From NCBI RefSeq assembly GCF_003664645.1, contig NZ_RCHC01000010.1, positions 1-64,000 of the forward strand: a stretch of 64,000 nt of DNA. The letters run 5' to 3'. Under the pieces are notes generated by a model, which had not been told where the DNA came from, made no database searches, and saw only the letters and a program-made list of their open reading frames with translations. The DNA comes from Acinetobacter chengduensis (GTDB lineage: Bacteria > Pseudomonadota > Gammaproteobacteria > Pseudomonadales > Moraxellaceae). Position 1 is the first letter of the stretch. Each line of letters begins with the position of its first letter. This document shows positions 48,840 through 57,860 of this stretch, piece after piece. The translations under genes were made by a program, and so were the position numbers.

Positions 48840-49201
48840 TTAGAAATCTCTTTCAAACAATATTGATAAACCACTTCTACCACATCATCAACCTCATTCA
48901 AAATCTGTAAATTATCAAACCTCAGCACTTTCAATCCCAACTGAGCCAAAGTCTCATCCCTCGCCCGATCAGCTTCTAATCCCTCATCCGTAAAGTGCTG
49001 TCCACCATCACACTCAATAACTAAATTGGCAACAGGACAGTAAAAATCAACAATGAAATTTAAAATCGGCTTTTGCCTATAAAATTGCAAACCTAAAATT
49101 TGTTTATTACGAAGCCGTGACAATAACAGCTTTTCAGCATCAGTCATGTTATTCCGTAAATCACGAGAGGCTTGCTTCAAATTTTTATTGTAAGGTTTCA
49201 T
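48824..49201 (-). CDS. DUF559 endonuclease-like protein (VSR/PD-(D/E)XK fold)
   Basis: The 125-residue protein has the nuclease core of DUF559, with Asp52 (FIVDFYCP), Glu63-x-Asp65 and Gln68-His69 (VIECDGGQH), then a C-terminal VLRFDNLQIL strand. The fold is that of very-short-patch-repair-like endonucleases. Known roles are lacking. The gene is placed between repeat copies R4 and R5, and its stop codon lies in R4. It is upstream of the RelA/SpoT-like gene on the same strand, 150 bp away. A role in moving or maintaining the repeats is inference. Confidence 0.85.
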   Translation of the reverse strand: MKPYNKNLKQASRDLRNNMTDAEKLLLSRLRNKQILGLQFYRQKPILNFIVDFYCPVANLVIECDGGQHFTDEGLEADRARDETLAQLGLKVLRFDNLQILNEVDDVVEVVYQYCLKEISKESPL

Positions 49202-49228
49202 TTTTATTCTTCTATTTTAATATTTTTA

Positions 49229-49272
49229 ATCCCTCCTAACCTCCCTTTAACAAAGGGGGATTTAGGTGGATT
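49229..49272. repeat. Palindromic repeat copy R5 (longest)
   Basis: The left arm AATCCCTCCTAACCTCCCTTT is split here as AATCCCTCCT then AACCTCCCTTT, and the right arm is AAAGGGGGATTTAG then GTGGATT. The arms form an imperfect stem of about 21 bp with loop AAC. This longer form shows what the full element looks like; R4 is a shortened copy. Confidence 0.75.
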
Positions 49273-49429
49273 CATTTAATATAAGATATACATTAAAAAC
49301 CGCCCCTTTTCTAACCCATCAACGCCTAATCATCCATTTTTACATTTTTAACTCTGCAAAAATTCTCACTTTCTAGGATAATAACCACATTTAATATTCT
49401 CCCAAATCTACATGTAAAGGTTTTCCTGC

Positions 49430-51160
49430 ATGAAAAAACTCATGAACAACCCAGAAAATCTGGTTGTTGAAATGTGCAAAGGCTTTGTTCTTGCTCATCC
49501 TGAACTTGCATTTAACGAATCACACAAAATCATTTCACGTAAAGAAAAACACCAAAACGTGGCACTCATTAGTGGCGGTGGTAGCGGTCACGAACCTGCA
49601 CATGCAGGCTTTGTCGGTGCAGGCATGCTCGATGCTGCAGTATGTGGTGACGTATTTGCATCACCTTCGCAAATTCAAATTTATAAAGCATTGCAACAAG
49701 TCGCAACCGACAAAGGCGTGCTGATGATCATCAAAAACTATTCTGGCGATATGATGAATTTCCAGAATGGCGCAGCCCTTGCAACTGACGACGGCATTAA
49801 AGTTGATTATGTAAAAGTTGCAGATGACATTGCGGTAAAAGACAGCCTCTATACCGTAGGTCGCCGTGGTGTTGCAGGTACAGTATTTGTACACAAAATT
49901 GCAGGTGCTGCTGCTAGCAAAGGTTATGAACTTTCACGTGTAAAAGAATTAGCACAAAAAGCTGCCGACAGCGTAACCAGTCTGGGTTTTGCATATACTT
50001 CTTGCACCGTTCCAGCCAAAGGTACACCAACTTTTACGTTAGCTAATGACGAAATGGAATACGGCGTAGGCATTCACGGTGAACCGGGTATTCGCCGTGA
50101 AAAAATCCTGCCATCTAAAAAATTAGCGCAGCGCATTGTCGATGACCTATTCCTTGACCGTCCAGACCTCAAAGAAGTGGCTGTATTGGTCAATGGTTTT
50201 GGTACAACACCATTGCAAGAACTGTATGTATTTAACCATGATGTCTGCCAGCATCTTGCCAATAAAGGCATCAAAATTTACCGCACATTTGTGGGTAACT
50301 ACATGACCAGCATCGACATGAACGGTGCATCTGTATCGCTACTTGCGCTGGATGATGAACTAAAAACTTATTTAGATGCGGAAGCGAACACACCAGCATT
50401 TAAAATGGACGGTTCTCCTGCACTTCCGCTTGAGTTTTCTAACCAAAATGAAACAGCTGAACGCACGATCAATACAGATGTAGAAACGCATCCTGAACAT
50501 GCCAAAATTTCTAATGAGCAGTTCACCATTGAAAATATGCGCTATGTGGTTGATGTGATGAGCGCATGCATCATTAAAAATGAAGTGCCATTTTGTGAAC
50601 TCGATGCCCATGCAGGCGACGGCGATTTTGGTATGAGCGTTGCAAAAGGCTTTAAACAGCTGAAACGTGAATGGCATCAACTGGTACAAGCAGATCAAAT
50701 GGATGACTTCCTCTTGAACTGTTCAATGATCATTATGGAGCATTGTGGTGGTGCATCTGGCCCAATCTGGGGTTCAGCATTCCGTGCTGCGAGCAAAGCC
50801 ATTAAAGGCAAAAATGCTTTAAATACGGCAGACTTTGCAGACATGCTTCAAGCAGCAGTTAAAGGCATTCAAGTTACTGGCGAACGCTCATTTGGTCGTG
50901 GTGCTGTGGTAGGCGATAAAACTTTGATTGATGCCTTAGTACCATGCGCAGATTCATGGTCTGCCAATACGGATAAATCTTTTAAAGAAAACTTCACTTT
51001 AGGTGCCAAAGCAGCCGTTCAAGGTGCTGAAAACACCAAAGAGATCGTGGCGCGTATGGGCCGTGCAGGAACTGTGGGTGACCGCAGTCTTGGCTATCCA
51101 GATGCGGGCGCACATGGTTTAGGCGTGATCTTTAGCGATATTGCCGAACATTTAAAATAA
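49430..51160 (+). CDS. ATP-dependent dihydroxyacetone kinase (fused DhaK-DhaL)
   Basis: The 576-residue protein joins a DhaK substrate-binding domain (1-340) and a DhaL ATP-binding domain (about 365-576). His216 in GIHGEPGI is the residue that binds the ketone covalently. The DhaL metal site is DAHAGDGDFG. Such single-chain enzymes use ATP instead of the PTS. It phosphorylates dihydroxyacetone or glyceraldehyde. No glycerol dehydrogenase gene is next to it. Repeat R5 lies 158 bp before the start codon. Confidence 0.93.
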   Translation: MKKLMNNPENLVVEMCKGFVLAHPELAFNESHKIISRKEKHQNVALISGGGSGHEPAHAGFVGAGMLDAAVCGDVFASPSQIQIYKALQQVATDKGVLMIIKNYSGDMMNFQNGAALATDDGIKVDYVKVADDIAVKDSLYTVGRRGVAGTVFVHKIAGAAASKGYELSRVKELAQKAADSVTSLGFAYTSCTVPAKGTPTFTLANDEMEYGVGIHGEPGIRREKILPSKKLAQRIVDDLFLDRPDLKEVAVLVNGFGTTPLQELYVFNHDVCQHLANKGIKIYRTFVGNYMTSIDMNGASVSLLALDDELKTYLDAEANTPAFKMDGSPALPLEFSNQNETAERTINTDVETHPEHAKISNEQFTIENMRYVVDVMSACIIKNEVPFCELDAHAGDGDFGMSVAKGFKQLKREWHQLVQADQMDDFLLNCSMIIMEHCGGASGPIWGSAFRAASKAIKGKNALNTADFADMLQAAVKGIQVTGERSFGRGAVVGDKTLIDALVPCADSWSANTDKSFKENFTLGAKAAVQGAENTKEIVARMGRAGTVGDRSLGYPDAGAHGLGVIFSDIAEHLK

Positions 51161-51172
51161 GTTTAAATATTC

Positions 51173-51210
51173 AAAAGCCCTGATCACATTACAGTTTTCA
51201 GGGCTTTTTT
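51173..51210 (+). terminator. Intrinsic terminator of the dihydroxyacetone kinase gene
   Basis: An 11-bp stem AAAAGCCCTGA/TCAGGGCTTTT (51173-51183 with 51198-51208) is followed by Ts. Confidence 0.83.
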
Positions 51211-51271
51211 ATGACTTGAAATATTATTTCATCACTGTATTTAGTAAAAGTAACAGTGAGCTTTAGTCCGC

Positions 51272-53386
51272 TTAATCAATCAAACGTAATTTACGCAGTC
51301 TTGCTCGAATCCCACCACTTTTACGGTTATGGCGCAGCGCAATGTCCTTAATTGCTAACTTTTCATCCATAAAAGCATCTATCAAGCGGACTTCTTCATC
51401 TTCTGTCCATTTTTGACCAATCATTGAATCCGTATCCACTTCTAACTCGCTATTTTCTGATTCATCTAGCGCTTTTTCAATGCTGACCAGCACTGAGCTT
51501 TCTTCTGCTTGTTGTTGCTTTGCAGTTTGCTCATAAATCGCTTTTACATCCGCAAGAAAGCCTGTATTTTCACAGCCTAAAATAAATAACTTATTCTGCG
51601 CACGGGTCATGCCCACATACGCCAGTTTACGCTCAGAATCTAAGTCTCGATTTTCCCCCAGCCGTGGCATGTGGTCTAGCCCAACAAAAAATACATGCGG
51701 AAACTCCAATCCTTTAGACGATTCTACATTCATAATTTTGATTGAATTTTTATTTAAATCGAGCGCTTTCTTTTCAGCACTGCTGAAAATAAATTCAGCC
51801 TCAGCATCTGGAACATAACTTTCTAGTTTGGTTTTTAACTCATTAATGAAAATATCGTATTCAGCAGATTTTGCCTGTAACACTGCAATGTCTCTAGGTA
51901 GGACATCTGACTTCAGCAATTGTCGAATTTTACGGGCAATTAAATCCGCTAAATGGCGCACATCATTTTCATGATAAATACTTGGGTATTCACCTGTTTT
52001 ACACTCCCCTGTATCTGGGTCTAAAACACGGTCATATTCATCATTATTCTGTAAACTCTCGAATTGCTTCGGATTCAAAAATGCTTTGGCAATATCTAAA
52101 ATCTCTTTGGTATTGCGGTAGCATTTATACAGTTCTACTGGCTTTTTACCTTGTACCTGCAAACCCACTGAGCGCCAACTCGGCTTTTTACGGTTAAAGA
52201 TATTTTGCGCTGGGTCGTAGCAGAACAAAATATTATTACTTTCTGCTTTGACTAATTTAGACAGGCCAATAATCCATTCTTGTGCAAAGTCCTGCCCTTC
52301 ATCAATCAAAATAGCATCATATTGTTGAGTATCAGATAAGTCGCTTTCCTCAAGATAATCCAATAAAATTTGACCGACACGACTGTTATAGTCTGTTTGC
52401 TTCTCATTTTTTAGCATCGATAAATTGGCGCTGGTAATTTTCTTGACCACACTATGAAAATTCAGCACTTCTATCTTGCCATTAAAATCATCTCCAAACA
52501 TCTGTCGTAAGTGATTACACAGAGAATTGTTGTAGCACACCACTAAAATTTTATAGTCTGGGTAAATCGTTTTTAAATATTTTGCGCGACACGCCAAAAC
52601 CAATGTTTTACCGCTACCTGCGACACCTTTTAAAATACGGTGCCCATCACCAATATTCTTTGCAATCGATTCCTGAGATAAATCAAGTGCTTTCACTTCT
52701 TGTGGCTCTACGGCAAATAACTCATCCTGTTTAAATTCATTCACCCGAATTTCAGGAAAAATCATATAGCGTAAAAACTTTTCTTCTGCATAGCTCAATG
52801 CTTCAAAAGAGAATCCAACATCTTTAAATGCAGCAATTAATTTATTTTTAAAAGTCTTATTTTCGGCAACAAGACGTAAATCATCTTTATAAATGGTTTT
52901 ATGTACTGTGCTAATAGAAGGTAAACTTAAGCCTATTTCATGAGCATCTTGTTCTTTCAGCTCTGTATAAATAACACAACTACTGATTGGAAATTTAACA
53001 TTGCCCTGATAATGCCCATTCTGTTGTAAAAATATCGCCGTCTTTTTAAATTGATTCAGAATATTCAACATGCACTTACGTACTTGCTGTTCTGGATTTT
53101 GTACTGCAACACTTTTGGCATGGTTGTTATTATAAAAACGCCCCGTAAATGTTTCAGGGTTTAAGGTTTCAAATCTATCTTTAGACCAGTCCTTAACTTC
53201 GATCACCAATAAGCCATGCTTTGGCAACCAAACAATAAAATCGGTATAACGGTTAAGCGCTTTCGGTTCATGCCAAATAATGGCATTTTCCTCTTGAAAG
53301 ACATGCTCCAATAATTGATAGACTTTTCTTTCACCGCTACTGGCTGATTTTAATTGTTGAATGCTTGGGGGAATCAATTCAGCCAC
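51272..53386 (-). CDS. NERD-domain superfamily I helicase with C-terminal SANT-like domain
   Basis: The 704-residue protein has an N-terminal NERD nuclease-related domain (about 15-130; Asp49 and VIEVKDW at 61-67). A UvrD/Rep-like helicase core follows, with Walker A GVAGSGKT at 254-261, Walker B ILIDEGQD and motif V/VI regions SSKGLEF and YVGMTRAQNKL. The last ~50 residues (QKWTEDEEVRLIDAFMD...IRARLRKLRLI) resemble a SANT/Myb-like DNA-binding helix bundle. It starts with GTG. It is probably a DNA-repair or defence helicase. No partner gene is adjacent. Confidence 0.87.
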   Translation of the reverse strand: MAELIPPSIQQLKSASSGERKVYQLLEHVFQEENAIIWHEPKALNRYTDFIVWLPKHGLLVIEVKDWSKDRFETLNPETFTGRFYNNNHAKSVAVQNPEQQVRKCMLNILNQFKKTAIFLQQNGHYQGNVKFPISSCVIYTELKEQDAHEIGLSLPSISTVHKTIYKDDLRLVAENKTFKNKLIAAFKDVGFSFEALSYAEEKFLRYMIFPEIRVNEFKQDELFAVEPQEVKALDLSQESIAKNIGDGHRILKGVAGSGKTLVLACRAKYLKTIYPDYKILVVCYNNSLCNHLRQMFGDDFNGKIEVLNFHSVVKKITSANLSMLKNEKQTDYNSRVGQILLDYLEESDLSDTQQYDAILIDEGQDFAQEWIIGLSKLVKAESNNILFCYDPAQNIFNRKKPSWRSVGLQVQGKKPVELYKCYRNTKEILDIAKAFLNPKQFESLQNNDEYDRVLDPDTGECKTGEYPSIYHENDVRHLADLIARKIRQLLKSDVLPRDIAVLQAKSAEYDIFINELKTKLESYVPDAEAEFIFSSAEKKALDLNKNSIKIMNVESSKGLEFPHVFFVGLDHMPRLGENRDLDSERKLAYVGMTRAQNKLFILGCENTGFLADVKAIYEQTAKQQQAEESSVLVSIEKALDESENSELEVDTDSMIGQKWTEDEEVRLIDAFMDEKLAIKDIALRHNRKSGGIRARLRKLRLID

Positions 53387-53479
53387 AGTGATTATTCTCT
53401 AAGTCGTAATTAGTTGATTAATTACACAAATTATAATCAAAAATGTTAAATAGTCCATTACCTTTGCTTTGAAAATCAA

Positions 53480-53923
53480 TTAAGTATTCAAATTTATTCT
53501 AGCAATATTCAAATGATGCATCATTTCACGAATCAACACGAAATAAGCCAATAGCTTAAAATCATCGCCTGCCTGCGCCGTATAATATTCTAGTCGTTCT
53601 ACAAATGAATTGAATGCGTGTTCAAGCATCTGACGGCCGATGTGCTTTGCACCATTAAAAAATAAGCTACTAAGTCGTTGCATATATTCATCAGACGTGT
53701 GTGACATCCGCTGTATATGAGCGCCCAGTTTGAGTTGTTCTAGCAGTTCTTCAATCACATAGATCATCTGTTCAATGGCCAAAGCATCAATACGGCCAAA
53801 ACGCACACTTTGTGAAATGATAAAAATTAAACCTTTATTAATTTCAATTACTTGCCCGTCTATCTCAAAATTTAGTTGTTCATCTGTCAGTGAAAATGCA
53901 ATCACTGCTTGTGTATCGCTCAT
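53480..53923 (-). CDS. Small unknown protein
   Basis: About 147 residues, not recognised. It is acidic and mainly helical, with no signal or membrane segments. A GGAG lies upstream; the ATG at 53923 gives nine-base spacing and MSDTQAV, while the ATG two codons earlier (53929) is very close to the GGAG. It lies alone between the helicase and the Fsr-like pump. Confidence 0.7.
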   Translation of the reverse strand: MSDTQAVIAFSLTDEQLNFEIDGQVIEINKGLIFIISQSVRFGRIDALAIEQMIYVIEELLEQLKLGAHIQRMSHTSDEYMQRLSSLFFNGAKHIGRQMLEHAFNSFVERLEYYTAQAGDDFKLLAYFVLIREMMHHLNIARINLNT

Positions 53924-54045
53924 GGGCATTTTCTCCTACTCATCTTCAATTCGGGCGAAGGATTGACACAATAAAAAGCGCCACCTGATTTATCCTATCA
54001 GACAGCGCCATTATTTTTGTTTAGAAAAGATTCATTTGTATTGTA

Positions 54046-55269
54046 TTAGTTTGCAGGCTTCACCTGTGTCTTGGGCAAAAAGAAAGTGGCTAAACCCAGT
54101 AAAGGCAACAATGAACAAACACCAAATACCCATTCAATGCCATTGATATCTGCCAAATAACCCAAACCTGCTGCCGCAATACCACTCACACCAAACATGA
54201 GGCCAAACATTAAGCCTGCAATCATGCCCACGCGCCCTGGTACGGCTTCTTGTGCATAGACCACCATGGCTGCAAAAGCAGATGACATCACTAAACCAAT
54301 CACAATTGACAGTACAGTGGTCCAAAATAGATTTACATAAGGCAACATGAGCGCAAAAGGCGCCATGCCTATAAATGACACCCAGATCACTGCCTTACGA
54401 CCAATTTTATCTCCTATAGGCCCACCAGCAAACGTACCCAATGCAACGGCCGCCAAAAAGGCAAATAAATGTAGCTGTGCATTTTGAAGGCTTAAGCCAA
54501 ATTTATGCATTAAGTAAAAGGTAAAATAATTACTAATACTGGCGATATAGGTAAATTTGGCAAACATCAGTACACAAATGGTGGCTAATGCAATAAACAA
54601 CTGTTTACCCTGTAATTTAGTCTGTACCTGCTGTGCTTTGGATGTCGCTTGGCTCAGGCTATGTTGAATATTCCAGCGACTCACACCAAATAGCACCCAA
54701 ATGGCCAACAAAGCAAAGAGCACTAGCCATGCGACTGCATGCTGTCCAAAAGGTACGATAATCAAAGCTGCCAACAATGGGCCTATGGCAGAACCAGTAT
54801 TACCACCGACCTGAAAAGTCGATTGCGCAGTACCAAAACGGCCACCAGAAGCCATTCGTGCTACACGTGATGCTTCAGGATGGAAGGTTGATGACCCTAC
54901 ACCAATCAGCGCAGAAGCGATCAGTAGGACTGTAAAACTCGGCGCGAAAGCCAGTAGCACAATCCCACTGAATGTAACCATCATGCCCATCGGAAGTAAA
55001 TAAGGCTTCGGATGCTTATCGGTATACAGACCAATCCACGGTTGTAACAAGGATGCCGTCAGCTGATAGACCAGTGAAATCAGACCAACTTCTGCAAAAC
55101 TTAGTGAAAAATTGACTTTCAGCATCGGGTAAATGGCTGGTAAAACTGCCTGTATCAAATCATTCAGTAGATGCGCAATTGCAACCGCACCCACGATTTT
55201 AATTACCATGCCTTGTGGCTGTGGATGTGCTTCGCCAGCCTCATTCTTCACGGGTATTGAAGAGTTCAT
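54046..55269 (-). CDS. MFS transporter, fosmidomycin-resistance (Fsr) type
   Basis: The 407-residue protein has twelve hydrophobic segments. It contains HLLNDLIQAVLPAIYPMLK, GSSTFHPEASRVARMASGGR and QVGGNTGSAIGPL, which are the hallmark blocks of the Fsr subfamily of drug exporters. An AraC-type regulator gene is divergent 105 bp away. The natural substrate is unknown. Confidence 0.9.
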   Translation of the reverse strand: MNSSIPVKNEAGEAHPQPQGMVIKIVGAVAIAHLLNDLIQAVLPAIYPMLKVNFSLSFAEVGLISLVYQLTASLLQPWIGLYTDKHPKPYLLPMGMMVTFSGIVLLAFAPSFTVLLIASALIGVGSSTFHPEASRVARMASGGRFGTAQSTFQVGGNTGSAIGPLLAALIIVPFGQHAVAWLVLFALLAIWVLFGVSRWNIQHSLSQATSKAQQVQTKLQGKQLFIALATICVLMFAKFTYIASISNYFTFYLMHKFGLSLQNAQLHLFAFLAAVALGTFAGGPIGDKIGRKAVIWVSFIGMAPFALMLPYVNLFWTTVLSIVIGLVMSSAFAAMVVYAQEAVPGRVGMIAGLMFGLMFGVSGIAAAGLGYLADINGIEWVFGVCSLLPLLGLATFFLPKTQVKPAN

Positions 55270-55374
55270 TGCCCGTTCACTCCATGTCTATATTGGTCAG
55301 TTTGTGATTGTAAATTGTCACTCAAGCTATTATCTTCCAATAATCATTGCATAAGTGACAAGAGAGAGACTTAT

Positions 55375-56157
55375 ATGCACAGTTTACTGATTGAAACAGA
55401 AATGTCTGAACTGGTGATTGGTCTGTCTTCTGAGCATAGTTATCGGGAGATTACGCCACCACACCATCACTCTCGGGCGCAGTTTTTATATGCGTCGAGT
55501 GGTATGATCCAAGTTTACACACCCAACCATGTTTGGATTGTACCGCCTATGTGTGCGCTGTGGATTCCAGCAGGAATTGAACACAGCGTCATTTCACTCA
55601 GCCATGTCAAAATGAATACGGCGCTGGTTGAGACTGCAGCGGCGGAACTGATGGGCCAAAACTGTTTTATTATTCGTGTCAGTAAACTATTGCATGAACT
55701 ACTGATCCGTTTAAATGCCCTAGAAAGCATGCCACCATCGGCTCTGCTCAGTGCCGATGAGCTGTCACGTTCATTACAGATTTTAATCTTTGATGAAATT
55801 CATAAAGCCAATCTACTGCCAATTCAGATTCCTTGGCCACAAGACAAACGCCTACTACAAATATGTAAAACCATGCTCGAAGCACCAGGTCAGTTAAAGG
55901 ATTTAAGCACGTGGGCAGATGAAATTGGTGCCAGTGCCCGTACCCTCATGCGTATGTTTCAAAAAGAAACGGGGCTGTCCTATCGCGCATGGATTCAACA
56001 AATGCATATTGCACATGCACTGAGTAAAATTTCAATTGGTGAATCTGTGGCTCAGATTTCTCGCACACTCGGCTATGCTAATCCTAGCGCTTTTAGTGCC
56101 ATGTTTAAACGGCACTTAGGACAAACCCCTCAGCAATTTAAGCAAGGGAGCAAATAA
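55375..56157 (+). CDS. AraC-family transcriptional regulator
   Basis: About 260 residues. The N-terminal cupin-like sensor domain has PPHHHSRAQFLYASSGMIQV, and the C-terminal AraC double helix-turn-helix (about 165-255) ends YANPSAFSAMFKRHLGQTPQQF. It is likely to control the divergent Fsr-like pump. The frame extends to 55315, but the ATG at 55375 has a GAGAGAG ribosome site and begins at the domain. Confidence 0.88.
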   Translation: MHSLLIETEMSELVIGLSSEHSYREITPPHHHSRAQFLYASSGMIQVYTPNHVWIVPPMCALWIPAGIEHSVISLSHVKMNTALVETAAAELMGQNCFIIRVSKLLHELLIRLNALESMPPSALLSADELSRSLQILIFDEIHKANLLPIQIPWPQDKRLLQICKTMLEAPGQLKDLSTWADEIGASARTLMRMFQKETGLSYRAWIQQMHIAHALSKISIGESVAQISRTLGYANPSAFSAMFKRHLGQTPQQFKQGSK

Positions 56158-56171
56158 GTTAGAACAGCCTT

Positions 56172-56657
56172 TTAATCCGTTAATCGCTCGACAAACAACA
56201 CGCCATTTAGATGGTCAACCTCATGCTGTACAATACGTGCAGGAAAGCCTGAAAATTCAGTTTCTATTTGCTCACCTTGCACCGTTCTGTAGCGCACACG
56301 AATATGCGCCGCACGCCTAACTTGGCCACGCGTATCAGGTACACTCAAGCAACCTTCTTCACCTTGCAAGGTCTGTTCAGACTGATACACAATTTCTGGG
56401 TTCACCATCACCACTGCGTCCATTTCAGGTGCATCGGGATAACGTAGATTGGGCCTTGATGCCACAATAATCACGCGTTTAGAGACATAAATTTGGGGCG
56501 CCGCAATCCCAACACCAGAACGAGCCAACATTGTGGCGTGCATTGCCTGAGTGAGCTCAATTAACCACGGACAATTAAACTCGGCTTCACTCACGGCAAC
56601 AGCCATCAAATGTAGAATGGCTTCACCTTGCTGTGCCACTGCCAATACAGTCGTCAT
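56172..56657 (-). CDS. def: Peptide deformylase, solitary copy
   Basis: The 161-residue metal enzyme removes the formyl group from nascent proteins. The three motifs are GVGIAAPQ (48-55), EGCLS (101-105) with Cys103, and QHEVDH (144-149). It is not next to fmt, so it is probably a second deformylase. GGGAG eight bases before the ATG supports the start. It is convergent with the AraC gene, with 14 bp between the stops. Confidence 0.92.
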   Translation of the reverse strand: MTTVLAVAQQGEAILHLMAVAVSEAEFNCPWLIELTQAMHATMLARSGVGIAAPQIYVSKRVIIVASRPNLRYPDAPEMDAVVMVNPEIVYQSEQTLQGEEGCLSVPDTRGQVRRAAHIRVRYRTVQGEQIETEFSGFPARIVQHEVDHLNGVLFVERLTD

Positions 56658-56792
56658 GCAGTTTACTCCCTAGCTTAAAGGTATATATTTGATGTGCTTT
56701 CTTAAAGATAAATTATTTTATGCTTTTTCATGATGGCTTAAGCCTCGTCACAGAGAATAGACTAGCTTTGGATGGAGATTAAATAAATTATT

Positions 56793-57383
56793 ATGTTTGA
56801 CTGGTCTGCCTTATTGCAACATTACGGCTATCTGGCTGTATTTGTCGGTGCATTTTTTGAGGGCGAAACCGTATTAATGCTCGGTTCATACGCGGTACAT
56901 CAACACATTTTATCTTTTTGGCCCTTGGTGGGTATTGCCATGATTGGTGGCTTTCTCGGGGATCAACTGTATTATTTCATTGGTGCAAAATATGGTTATA
57001 GCTTTATCCAAAGTCGTCCACGGCTGAATCAAAAATTTGAACGTGCCAGCCAAATTATTGCGCGTTATCCCACAGTTGCTATTTTACTCATGCGTTTTTT
57101 ATGGGGTTTAAGAACCATTATCCCCATGAGCTTTGGCATTATGCATTATCCAGCACTGCGCTATTTAATGGTTAATTTGATCGCCAGCTTTATCTGGGCC
57201 TTTGTAGTGGTCAGTGTTGGATTACAAATCAGTCATTGGCTACATATTTTTTGGCACATGTTACTTCCTCATCAACATAAAATCGTCATTATTAGCGCGG
57301 TCATCTTATGTATTTTATTGGCACGGCTAATATATGGTCGTTTTGCCAAAACCAATGCAACCACAGAAACCCACTCATCTTAA
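56793..57383 (+). CDS. DedA-family membrane protein
   Basis: The 196-residue protein carries EGETVLMLGSYAVHQHIL near the N-terminus and the DedA/VTT core GDQLYYFIGAKYG...RFLWGLRTIIPMSFGIMHYP. About five membrane segments are visible. DedA proteins affect lipid carrier transport and envelope homeostasis. The basic R..G.R region needed for function is intact. Confidence 0.9.
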   Translation: MFDWSALLQHYGYLAVFVGAFFEGETVLMLGSYAVHQHILSFWPLVGIAMIGGFLGDQLYYFIGAKYGYSFIQSRPRLNQKFERASQIIARYPTVAILLMRFLWGLRTIIPMSFGIMHYPALRYLMVNLIASFIWAFVVVSVGLQISHWLHIFWHMLLPHQHKIVIISAVILCILLARLIYGRFAKTNATTETHSS

Positions 57384-57496
57384 TCAATGTCATCTCGCGA
57401 TTGAGTGATCGAGATATAAAATACTGATACACATAAACTTAAGTTAATTTTCAGTTCCTGTTGCTATATATGTAGTTTTGCAGGAAGGAAATTAGC

Positions 57497-57700
57497 GTGA
57501 ACGCGACTGTACTTTTATTAGGCGTGCTGTTTAGTTCCATCGGCTTCGGCTATTTTTTATATGGTAAAAAGCAACAAAAATCTGTGCCCCTGATCTGCGG
57601 TATTGTTCTTATTATGTACCCTTATTTTATCGAAAACATCAGCATCATGTTAGCGCTAGGCCTTGTACTTTGCGTTATTCCAAAATTTCTTCGGTTATAA
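57497..57700 (+). CDS. Small two-segment membrane protein of unknown function
   Basis: The 67-residue protein has two hydrophobic segments (about 2-22 and 30-63 with breaks). It begins with GTG; AGGAAGGAA just upstream is a good ribosome site and decides the start. Homologues are common in proteobacteria without a known role. Confidence 0.72.
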   Translation: MNATVLLLGVLFSSIGFGYFLYGKKQQKSVPLICGIVLIMYPYFIENISIMLALGLVLCVIPKFLRL

Positions 57701-57860
57701 ACGAAGTCTAAAGCACAAAAAATTTTAGTATTTACATGATAAGTAGCACAAAATTATATAATTAAAAGTTATAAAACCACCAATAAAGTTTGATTATTCA
57801 TCAATATATCGCTTATCTACAATCCACGAATACTGACCTGTTTTAACTTGGATTTTTTGC

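Larger units (their letters stand above)
47350..49275. other. Repeat-bounded accessory segment between metH and dhaK
   Basis: Five copies of a C-run/G-run palindromic element occur between 47352 and 49272, and I noticed none elsewhere in the window. They bracket an AT-rich RelA/SpoT-type gene and a DUF559 nuclease gene, both on the minus strand. The outer neighbours metH and the dihydroxyacetone kinase gene are ordinary metabolic genes. The composition change and repeats suggest inserted DNA. Confidence 0.6.

Noticed and set aside
57391-57415. Inverted repeat ATCTCG/CGAGAT after the DedA gene
   Set aside because: Only six base pairs and no T run; not convincing as a terminator or operator.
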